This document shows, piece by piece, positions 33,782 through 40,645 of a stretch of DNA of 64,000 nt. The notes under the pieces were generated by a model that saw only the letters and a list, made by a program, of their open reading frames with translations, was not told the origin of the DNA and searched no databases. This stretch comes from CAZUDO01 sp964618895 (GTDB lineage: Bacteria; Desulfobacterota; Binatia; DP-6), in contig CAZUDO010000057.1 in NCBI GenBank assembly GCA_964618895.1, positions 243,581 to 307,580 on the forward strand, given 5' to 3'. Positions within the stretch are counted from its first letter, which is position 1. Each line of letters begins with the position of its first letter. A program made the translations under genes and the position numbers.

Positions 33782-35117
33782 CGGAAGGCTCCGGCGGCAG
33801 CGGGTCGCAGGTCACGTGCCAGGGACCGAGCAGGCGGCCCCCGCGACGTTCGACGAGACCCCACAGGACGCTCCAGTCGCGGGTGCCGTCGCGGCGGGTC
33901 TCCCAGCCGACCAGGCGGTAGAGCGGCGCCCAGATCTGTCGGACGCCACGGTTCTTCGGCAGCACGCTGTCGAGTAGCGCGGGCACCTGGCCGCTGGCGC
34001 GTCCGTCGACGGTCTCGGCGCGCAGCAGGGGAACGAGGGTCATGAGCGTCTCGCGGCGTTCGCTGGCCGCGCTGGTGACCGACTGGTGGCGCCACAGGAG
34101 CAGGCCCACGTCGCGGCGCTCGTAGTGGAAGTCGTCGGCGTCCTGGATCTTCCGGCGGTACGCGGGCCAGGCCCAGAAGCGGGACGAGATGCCGTCGCGG
34201 TCGCTGCGGCCGTAGACCGGCCACAGGCGCCAGACCAGGTCCTCCTCCTCCCCCAGGCGGTGCTCGCGTACCACCGCCGGCCACGGTGTCCCGAGGGTTT
34301 CGATGCCGCGCCGGGTGTCGATGGTGTGCAGATGCGCGAACAGCCCCCAGGCGCGCGTGCGGCGTACCGGCCCGTCGATGGCGGCGTACACGGGCAGGTC
34401 GAGGCGGCGGCGCTCCCAGCCGTAGCCCGGTACGAGCTGCTCGCTGCGGATGTGGAAGGGCCACAGCACGTAGCGCGTGTGCGAGCGGCCCACCAGCTCG
34501 CGGTCGCCGTAGAACGGCCACACGGCGAAGCCGCGGCCGTCTGCCCCGCCGAGCGTCGACACGAACGGGAAGGCGTAGAAGCGCCGCTCGACGCGGGGCT
34601 CCACCAGACGTAGGTACAGCGGGAAGAGGAGCGCCTGCACGCGCGCGTAGCCGAGGAAGTCGTCCAGGTCGACGTAGAAGGGGAACATCGACAGGCGCGT
34701 GCCCCGGTCGGGGCTCGAGCGGTAGAACACGAACGGGAGGAGCGTGAAGCGGGTGGTCCGGGCGGCGCCGGCTGCGGTCGATGCCTTCGCGCTCCGGTAC
34801 GTGAACAGCAGCACGCGCGCGCTCTGGGTATCGTCCTGCCAGCGGGTGGTGGCAAGGGGATAGAGGATGTCGGCGCGGCCGTCGTGTTCGGATCCGCGGC
34901 GCTGGCGGAGCGCGAGCAGGGGACGGAGCAGGAGGGTGCGTTCCTCCGGCGTCCTCTGGAACTCGAGCAGTGGGCCGAGGGCCGACCAGCGCACCCGGTC
35001 GCCCGCGCTGGTGTAGCGCAGCAGCGGCCACACCTTCACGTCGAGCGCGGTCGCGGCCACCGGCAGTGCCAGCACCAGCGCGACGGCGAGGACGGTACGC
35101 CTACTGCCCGAAGTCAA
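33771..35117 (-). CDS. Exported protein with Trp/Phe-Pro-Leu/Phe repeat strands
   Basis: The 448-residue protein has a signal peptide (TVLAVALVLALPVAATA) and a series of strands with the consensus WPLL/LFPLY/WPFY/WPVY: VWPLLRYT, LLRPLLAL, LLPFVFYRSS, MFPFYVDL, LFPLYLRL, AFPFVSTL, VWPFYGDR, LWPFHIRS, LWPVYGRS, APLYRLVG. They alternate with Arg/Asp-rich turns, suggesting a beta-rich repeat, perhaps a large barrel or propeller. I chose the TTG at 35117 because it starts the signal peptide; no ATG or GTG is closer. It overlaps mlaE by 11 bases, so a lipid-transport role at the outer membrane is the contextual guess. Family not identified. Confidence 0.7.
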   Translation of the reverse strand: MTSGSRRTVLAVALVLALPVAATALDVKVWPLLRYTSAGDRVRWSALGPLLEFQRTPEERTLLLRPLLALRQRRGSEHDGRADILYPLATTRWQDDTQSARVLLFTYRSAKASTAAGAARTTRFTLLPFVFYRSSPDRGTRLSMFPFYVDLDDFLGYARVQALLFPLYLRLVEPRVERRFYAFPFVSTLGGADGRGFAVWPFYGDRELVGRSHTRYVLWPFHIRSEQLVPGYGWERRRLDLPVYAAIDGPVRRTRAWGLFAHLHTIDTRRGIETLGTPWPAVVREHRLGEEEDLVWRLWPVYGRSDRDGISSRFWAWPAYRRKIQDADDFHYERRDVGLLLWRHQSVTSAASERRETLMTLVPLLRAETVDGRASGQVPALLDSVLPKNRGVRQIWAPLYRLVGWETRRDGTRDWSVLWGLVERRGGRLLGPWHVTCDPLPPEPSDAG

Positions 35118-35526
35118 CGGCCTGCAGGTCCCGCGCCCGGATCTGGTAGGCCCCGCCGGGCGTCTGCCCGTAGAAGGTGGTGGAGCTGCGCACGCTGAGC
35201 GTGACCGGCTCGCCCTCGCGCAGCTCGACCCGGGCCCGCATACGGTCGCGCTCGCCGTCGATGGGCTGGAAGGTGACGCGCGCGATGTTGTCGAAGGGGA
35301 CCCGCAGGCGGCCGCGGCCGAGTTCGCCGTCCAGGCTGGCCTCGCCGCCGACGACCACGCGGGTGGCGGCCATGCGGGTGCCGTCCACGTCGGTGAAGGT
35401 GGCGCGGAAGTCACGCGCCGGCTGCCCCGGATCGCGGCCGCCACCGAAGCTTCCCATGCCCGAGAGCGGGAGCCAGAGAAGCCCCAGTACGACCGCCCGT
35501 GCGACCCGACCACGCGACTTGCCCAT
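35101..35526 (-). CDS. Small exported protein heading the mla operon
   Basis: The 141-residue protein has a signal peptide (ARAVVLGLLWLPLSGMGSFG) and a single domain rich in beta strands (DFRATFTDVDGTRMAATRVVVGGEASLDGELGRGRLRVPFDNIARVTF). ATG 35526 is the preferred start; 35541 is possible. The next gene starts 16 bases before its stop, so the genes overlap. It begins the operon with the repeat protein and mlaEFD. No family is recognised; strand-rich folds of this size are often periplasmic carriers or chaperones. Confidence 0.65.
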   Translation of the reverse strand: MGKSRGRVARAVVLGLLWLPLSGMGSFGGGRDPGQPARDFRATFTDVDGTRMAATRVVVGGEASLDGELGRGRLRVPFDNIARVTFQPIDGERDRMRARVELREGEPVTLSVRSSTTFYGQTPGGAYQIRARDLQAVDFGQ

Positions 35527-35634
35527 GTCCCCTCCCGGCATCCGACGCCCGGCTGTCTTAGCGGCTGGATCCGGCGGGTTGCAAGTCTGCCCGGAAATCC
35601 GCCTAACTGTTCGGGAGCGCCCCCGAGGCCGTCC

Positions 35635-37881
35635 GTGCGTGCCCTTTGCCTTCATGGCCACTTCTACCAGCCGCCGCGCGAGCATCCGTGGCTCGGCGTG
35701 GTGGAGCCGGATCCGTCGGCGGCCCCGGCGCGCGACTGGAACACGCGCATCGCAGCCGAATGCTACGCCCCGTATGCGGCGGCGCGTGTGCTCGACCAGG
35801 CCGGGCGGCTGACCGACGTCGTCGACCTGTACCGCTGGACGAGCTTCGACTTCGGCCCCACCCTCCTCGGCTGGCTGGCGGGGCAGCGCCCCGACCTGAT
35901 GGCGGCGGTGTGCGCTGCCGATGCCGCCAGCACGGCCCGGACCGGGTCCGGCAACGCGTGGGCGCAAGCGTACGGGCACGCCATCCTGCCCCTGTCGTCG
36001 GCCCGTGACGTGCGTACGCAGGTGCTCTGGGGCGCTGCCGACTTCGCGCATCGCTTCCGCCGTCCGGCCGACGGCATGTGGCTGCCCGAGATGGCGGTCG
36101 ACCGGACCAGTCTCGTGGCCCTGGCGCACGCGGGCATCGGTCTCACCATGCTGTCCCCGCATCAGGCTCGGCGCGTCCGCCCGCTCGGCGCGGGCGACGA
36201 CGCCTGGCGCGAGGTCACGGCCGCCAGCCTCGACACGCGCCAGCTCTACCGCTGCGTGCCGGCTCCGGGGCTGGCAGTCGACATCTGCTTCCGCGACGCG
36301 GCCCTGTCGCACGACCTGGCGTTCAACGGTCTGCTCACCGACGGGGCGACCGTGGCGGCGCGCCTCGGTGCGGAGCTTGCCGGCGCGCCCGAGGAAGCGA
36401 TCCTGTGCCTGGCAGTCGACGGCGAGACCTACGGCCATCACCACCGTTTCGCCGAGATGGCGCTCGCCTTCGCCGTCCGGGCGCTGGCGGCGGATCCCCA
36501 CCTGCAGCTGGTGGGCCCCGCGGCCTACCGGGCGGCGCATCCACCTGTGCTTGAGGTCGAGATCGCCGAGCGGACGTCGTGGAGCTGCGAGCACGGGGTC
36601 GAGCGCTGGCGGACCGACTGCGGCTGCCGGGTGGGCTCGGCGCGGTCGTCGCAGGCCTGGCGGTTCCCGCTGCGCCAGGCGATCGACTGGCTACGCGACC
36701 AGCTGGCGGTGTTCTACGAGGCGGAGGCCGGTCAGGTGCTGCGCGACCCGTGGGGCGCGCGCGATCGCTACCTCGAGTGCGTCCTGGCGCCGGAGCGGAC
36801 GGCGGCCTTTCTCGCCACCCACGTCGCCGGGGCCGCCGCCGGGACCTTGTCCGTGCCCGCCAGCGTGCAGGCCCGGCGCTGCCTCGAGCTGGCGCGGCAT
36901 GCGCTCCTCATGCAGACCAGCTGCGGCTGGTTCTTCGACGCCCTCGACGGTGTTGAGCCGGCGCTCATCCTGCGCCAGGCGGCGCGTGCGATCGAGCTGG
37001 CCGGTGCGCTCGGCGGCCGCTTCGAGGACGGATTCGTGAGCCGCCTCGAGCCCGCCCGCGGCGAGCACCCATCGTCCGGGAGCGGCGCGGATATGTATCG
37101 GCGGACGGTGCGCCGCGCCGGGGCGACTCCGGCACGCGTGGCCGCGACCAGCGCGCTCATGCGGGCGCTCGACGCGGCTGCGGACGTGCCGGGCTACGAC
37201 GTGGCGTGGGGGCAGGTGTCGACCAACGGCCGGGCGGCGAGCGATGCGCTGGTGCGCGAGCGGTCGACGGGTGCTGAGGCCGCGGTGCAGGTCGTAGTCG
37301 AGCGCGCGCCCGACGGGCACGTGCGCTGTCGTGCCGGCGACGCCGTGTACGGGGTCGGCGACCTGTTCGCCGTGCAGCAGGAGCGCCTGCTGGCGCTGCT
37401 CGCGGACGAAGCGTCCGGGGCCGAGCGCGCGACTCGACAGCGGACGCTGGCGCAGGTGGCGCCCGTGCTGGCGCCGCTGCGCACCGCCGACGCCGTCGTG
37501 CCCGCGGCGCTGGCGACCCTGCTCGGCTGGGAGCAGGCCGAGACGATCGCGACCGCGGTCGCGAGCCACGCGTCGCTGGCGCGCCTGACCACCGAGACCG
37601 CGGCGCTCCGCCGCCGGGGTGTGCCCCTGCCGGTCGAGTGGCTGGCGCCGCACCTGACCCGGGCGCTGGAAGAGCGTGTCGCCGGCCTCCCGGCCACGGC
37701 GCCGGCCTGTCTGGTCCTGCTGGATCTCGCGGCCGCCGCCGGCGCGCCGCTCGATCTGGAACGGGCGCAGCGCGTCGCCCTGGCGTGGTGGCGCACGGCA
37801 CCGGCACCGGGGCGCACCAGCACCGCAGTGACTGCCCTCTGGGGTCGCCTGTGGCTCGCACCCGAAGCGGTGCCGGCGTGA
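35635..37881 (+). CDS. GH57-like alpha-glucan glycosyl hydrolase with DUF3536
   Basis: The 748-residue enzyme has the GH57 N-terminus LHGHFYQPPREHPWL, the nucleophile segment DGMWLPEMAVD (Glu152) and CLAVDGETYGHHHRF (Asp262), plus a long C-terminal region resembling DUF3536. GH57 enzymes act on alpha-glucans (amylase, branching, 4-alpha-glucanotransferase types). GTG at 35635 gives the canonical start. Its stop overlaps the DUF5752 gene by GTGA, and TreT follows, so the three probably remodel or mobilise alpha-glucan with trehalose. Confidence 0.88.
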   Translation: MRALCLHGHFYQPPREHPWLGVVEPDPSAAPARDWNTRIAAECYAPYAAARVLDQAGRLTDVVDLYRWTSFDFGPTLLGWLAGQRPDLMAAVCAADAASTARTGSGNAWAQAYGHAILPLSSARDVRTQVLWGAADFAHRFRRPADGMWLPEMAVDRTSLVALAHAGIGLTMLSPHQARRVRPLGAGDDAWREVTAASLDTRQLYRCVPAPGLAVDICFRDAALSHDLAFNGLLTDGATVAARLGAELAGAPEEAILCLAVDGETYGHHHRFAEMALAFAVRALAADPHLQLVGPAAYRAAHPPVLEVEIAERTSWSCEHGVERWRTDCGCRVGSARSSQAWRFPLRQAIDWLRDQLAVFYEAEAGQVLRDPWGARDRYLECVLAPERTAAFLATHVAGAAAGTLSVPASVQARRCLELARHALLMQTSCGWFFDALDGVEPALILRQAARAIELAGALGGRFEDGFVSRLEPARGEHPSSGSGADMYRRTVRRAGATPARVAATSALMRALDAAADVPGYDVAWGQVSTNGRAASDALVRERSTGAEAAVQVVVERAPDGHVRCRAGDAVYGVGDLFAVQQERLLALLADEASGAERATRQRTLAQVAPVLAPLRTADAVVPAALATLLGWEQAETIATAVASHASLARLTTETAALRRRGVPLPVEWLAPHLTRALEERVAGLPATAPACLVLLDLAAAAGAPLDLERAQRVALAWWRTAPAPGRTSTAVTALWGRLWLAPEAVPA

Positions 37882-38543
37882 GCGGTGAACGCACGGCGCG
37901 CAGCCCGTTCCATTTTCTCGGCTGCTGGGAGCTTCGCGAGATGCTCGGCCGGCGCGCGTTCGACGAGCGTGAGCTGCTCGAACACCTGGAAGAGGTACCG
38001 GTCGACAGCATCTACTTCCACACCCACAGCTGCGTGCTGCGCGAGCGCACGCCGGCGGGGGGGTACCCCAATGACTTCGCCACCTGGGCCGCCGTGCAGG
38101 TGCGCGACCGGGTGCTCGGCGAGAAGCTCGGCATCATCGACCCGCAGGACGTGCCCGATCTGGAGACGCTGCGCACCGAAGTGGTGAGCTTGATCGACGA
38201 CCACCTGTCCCACCTGGGCTCCGTGCCGCGCGTCATTCTGGGCGAGCCGTTCTACTTCATGCAGTCGCGGGTGCTCGAGATCCCGACCGGCGTCAAGGTG
38301 CGGACGCTGACCGAGTTCCGCCGCGCGCTCGGCGAAGTGGACGCAGCCGTCATCTACATGCACGTGGTCGAGGCACGCGGGCGGCGCGGCCGGCGGCGCA
38401 ACGACTTCGCGGTCTGGATCGAGGAGCAGCTCGGGTTGCCCGAGCTGGCGGCGGCGGTGGCCCGCCTGAATCCGGTGCCGTTCGGGCTCGAGGCGCTGCG
38501 CCGGCGCCTGATGGCGCTCTGCGACGAGAGCGCCGTCGCATGA
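37878..38543 (+). CDS. DUF5752 family protein
   Basis: The 221-residue protein starts at GTG 37878, overlapping the GH57 stop. Its conserved part begins FHFLGCWELREMLGRRAFDERELLEHLEEVPVDSIYFHTHS and continues GGYPNDFATWAA, matching the DUF5752 pattern found beside trehalose or glucan enzymes. His, Cys and Asp are plausible active or metal residues, but no reaction is known. The gene overlaps the glycosyltransferase by four bases. Confidence 0.75.
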   Translation: MSGERTARSPFHFLGCWELREMLGRRAFDERELLEHLEEVPVDSIYFHTHSCVLRERTPAGGYPNDFATWAAVQVRDRVLGEKLGIIDPQDVPDLETLRTEVVSLIDDHLSHLGSVPRVILGEPFYFMQSRVLEIPTGVKVRTLTEFRRALGEVDAAVIYMHVVEARGRRGRRRNDFAVWIEEQLGLPELAAAVARLNPVPFGLEALRRRLMALCDESAVA

Positions 38544-39748
38544 TCGACACGCCCACCCTCGACGACTACCGTGCCGTCGCGCCGGCCGGCACGGTCGACT
38601 TCCTGCGCCGGCTCTCGGAGCGCGTTCGGGGGCGGCGTCTCCTCAACGTGAGCGCCAGCCGTGAGGTCGGCGGCGTAGCGGAGATCCTGCAGGGGCTAGT
38701 GCCGCTGCTCGAGGAGGTGGGCGTCGAAGCCCCGTGGGAAGCCCTCGATGGCGACGGCGGCGCCGCGGCGTCGATGGCGGAGCGTCTGCACCATGCCCTC
38801 CAGGGCGGGGAGGACCGTCCGCCCGAGGCGGTCTACGACGAGTTCCGGGCCTTCACGCGGGCGCGGGGGACGCGCATCGAGCTGAGCGGCGACGTGGTGA
38901 TCACCCACGACGTCCTGCCGGCCGGGCTGGTCGAGGCCCGCCCGCAGGAGGGGGCCTGGGTGTGGCGCTGTCATCTGGACGTATCCCGTCCTCAGCGCCG
39001 GGCCTGGACCGTGCTGCGCCAGTACGTCATCAAGTACGACGCCGCGGTCTTCTCGCTGCCGGCCTTCGCGCAGCGGCTTCCCATCCCGCAGTTCATGATC
39101 TACCCGGCGATCGATCCGCTCGGGGACAAGAACCGTGACCTGCCGGAGAGCGAAGTGGACGCCATCCTGACCCGCCTCGGCGTGCCGCGCGACAAGCCCA
39201 TCCTGCTGCAGGTGGCCCGCTTCGACCGCTTCAAAGACCCGCTCGGCGTAATCGACGCCTACCGGCTGGTGAAGCGCCAGCACGAGTGCCGCCTGGTGCT
39301 CGTGGGCGCGGCCGAGAGCGACGATCCGGAAGGGGTCGAGCTGTCGGCCGACGTACGCGAGGCGGCCAGCCACGATGCGGACCTGCACGTGCTCGAGCTG
39401 CGCCCGAGCCAGCGCCTGGAAGTGAACGCGCTGCAGCGCGCGGCGACGATCGTGTTCCAGAAGTCGACGCGCGAAGGGTTCGGGCTCGGCGTAGCGGAAG
39501 CGATGTGGAAGTCGAAGCCGGTGATCGGCGGCTTCGCCGGCGGGATCACGGCCCAGATCGTGTACGGCGTCACGGGGTACACCGTGAACTCGGTCGAGGG
39601 CGCGGCGTTCCGCGCTCGCCAGCTGCTGGCGGATCCCGAGCTGCGGGCGCGCCTTGGGGCCGCCGGGCGCGAGCGCGTGCGCGAGCATTTTCTGATCACG
39701 CGGCATCTCGGGGACGTGCTGGCGCTGATGGCGACGCTGCTCGTCTGA
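38540..39748 (+). CDS. treT: TreT-like trehalose synthase (GT4)
   Basis: The 402-residue GT-B glycosyltransferase has VSASREVGGVAEILQGLVPLLEEVGV at the N-terminus, typical of TreT, which joins NDP-glucose and glucose into trehalose. The C-terminal donor half has ILLQVARFDRFKDPLGVIDAYRLVK, VGAAESDDPEG and the GT4 E-x7-E motif EGFGLGVAEAMW. Trehalose is the likely product; a related glucosyl transfer is an alternative. The palindrome after the stop may end the operon. Confidence 0.85.
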   Translation: MIDTPTLDDYRAVAPAGTVDFLRRLSERVRGRRLLNVSASREVGGVAEILQGLVPLLEEVGVEAPWEALDGDGGAAASMAERLHHALQGGEDRPPEAVYDEFRAFTRARGTRIELSGDVVITHDVLPAGLVEARPQEGAWVWRCHLDVSRPQRRAWTVLRQYVIKYDAAVFSLPAFAQRLPIPQFMIYPAIDPLGDKNRDLPESEVDAILTRLGVPRDKPILLQVARFDRFKDPLGVIDAYRLVKRQHECRLVLVGAAESDDPEGVELSADVREAASHDADLHVLELRPSQRLEVNALQRAATIVFQKSTREGFGLGVAEAMWKSKPVIGGFAGGITAQIVYGVTGYTVNSVEGAAFRARQLLADPELRARLGAAGRERVREHFLITRHLGDVLALMATLLV

Positions 39749-39764
39749 CCGGGGGCCCCCGGTC
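39747..39764. terminator. Perfect 18-bp palindrome after treT
   Basis: GACCGGGGGCCCCCGGTC is a perfect palindrome that starts on the last two bases of the treT stop. With no loop it can only form a stem by leaving a few central pairs open. A pause or transcription-end signal is likely, though a protein-binding site cannot be excluded. Confidence 0.45.
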
Positions 39765-39866
39765 CGCGCCCTGGCGGTAAGGACTGACAGCGAGGCGGCG
39801 TCGCAAAGTCTCAGGGAGCGACTGGTCCGGTTGACAGCCGTGATCGCAATCCGGGACAACATCGTC

Positions 39867-40223
39867 CTACAGCCCCGTCAGCTCCGGCCAGTGCAGCACG
39901 TGACCGAGCGCGCGCTTCACCTCGACTTGTCTACCCACGCCCAGCCTGCCGATGGGCGATTCGAGTCGCGCGCGAGGAACCGTTCGTAGTGTGTCCAGGT
40001 TCGCGATACAGGGCTTCGGGAGCCCTTCACGCTGCCCGAGGGACACCTCCTGCGGAATTCCGCGGACGGTTGTTGTGACCTCGACGACGAGCAGCCGCGT
40101 CAGATAGGTGAACGCGGCGGTGCGGCCGAGGAGCAGCACGGGCCGGCGACCAACGGGATCCGGGAGCGATGCCCACCAGATGTCGTATTGGCGCGCGCCG
40201 GGCGCCCCAGCGCGATGTCTCAC
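39867..40223 (-). CDS. MazF/PemK-family toxin
   Basis: The 118-residue protein matches the PemK/MazF mRNA interferase: YDIWWASLPDPVGRRPVLLLGR (N-terminal strand and loop), VEVTTTVRGIPQEVSLGQREGLPKPCIANLDTLRTV and LSPIGRLG-like LESPIGRLG. The conserved Arg of the first loop and the Ser/Thr region are present. It overlaps the antitoxin by ATGA, the normal arrangement. Sequence-specific RNA cleavage is expected. Confidence 0.88.
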   Translation of the reverse strand: MRHRAGAPGARQYDIWWASLPDPVGRRPVLLLGRTAAFTYLTRLLVVEVTTTVRGIPQEVSLGQREGLPKPCIANLDTLRTVPRARLESPIGRLGVGRQVEVKRALGHVLHWPELTGL

Positions 40224-40507
40224 GCCGCGCTCTTCGGGCGCCGTCTCCGACCGTGCCCCCGCGCGGGAGTGCGCGCGGGTACTGCGAGCGTGTTGTGCTC
40301 GTCCCAGCCGAGGAGGTCGGCCGGCGTGATCTCACCCACGATGGGCCGTGCGCGGTACGCCTGCTCGGTTGCGCGATCCAGCGCGAGGTCGATGGCATGG
40401 CGTATCGCAAGCCGAACGAACTCTGCTCGCATGCGCTTCTTCGTCGGGGCCACGCGCTCCAGATCGCGGGCGCACCGATCGTCCAGATCGACGAGGATCT
40501 TCTTCAT
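40220..40507 (-). CDS. Ribbon-helix-helix antitoxin
   Basis: The 95-residue partner of the MazF toxin begins MKKILVDLDDRCARDLERVAPTKKRMRAEFVRLAIRHAIDLA, a ribbon-helix-helix DNA-binding pattern with a C-terminal toxin-binding tail (GEITPADLLGWDEHNTLAV). An in-frame ATG at 40519 would add four residues (MDIH), and longer starts exist. A perfect AT-rich palindrome overlaps the start codons, consistent with autorepression. The tail is Arg/Pro-rich. Confidence 0.82.
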   Translation of the reverse strand: MKKILVDLDDRCARDLERVAPTKKRMRAEFVRLAIRHAIDLALDRATEQAYRARPIVGEITPADLLGWDEHNTLAVPARTPARGHGRRRRPKSAA

Positions 40508-40521
40508 ATGGATATCCATAT
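40506..40521. promoter_or_regulatory. Operator palindrome over the antitoxin start
   Basis: ATATGGATATCCATAT is a perfect 16-bp palindrome that contains both candidate antitoxin start codons. RHH antitoxins bind such symmetric sites to repress their own operon. No confident -35/-10 pair was found upstream. Its AT content stands out in this genome. Confidence 0.6.
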
Positions 40522-40645
40522 TCTGGCAGCGCGGGCTGCACACGCACAAGCCGAGATGCTCGGCGTCGGTAGTCGCCTGGGCGGGATGCGGTTGCTCACA
40601 CGCTTGCCGACGTTGTGACCGACCGCAGCCCGGTCTGGGGCGGCG

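Noticed and set aside
33771..35513. A longer version of the repeat protein starting at 35513
   Set aside because: The extra 132 codons are antisense-like Ser/Pro/Arg-rich sequence overlapping the preceding small gene; the signal peptide begins near 35117.
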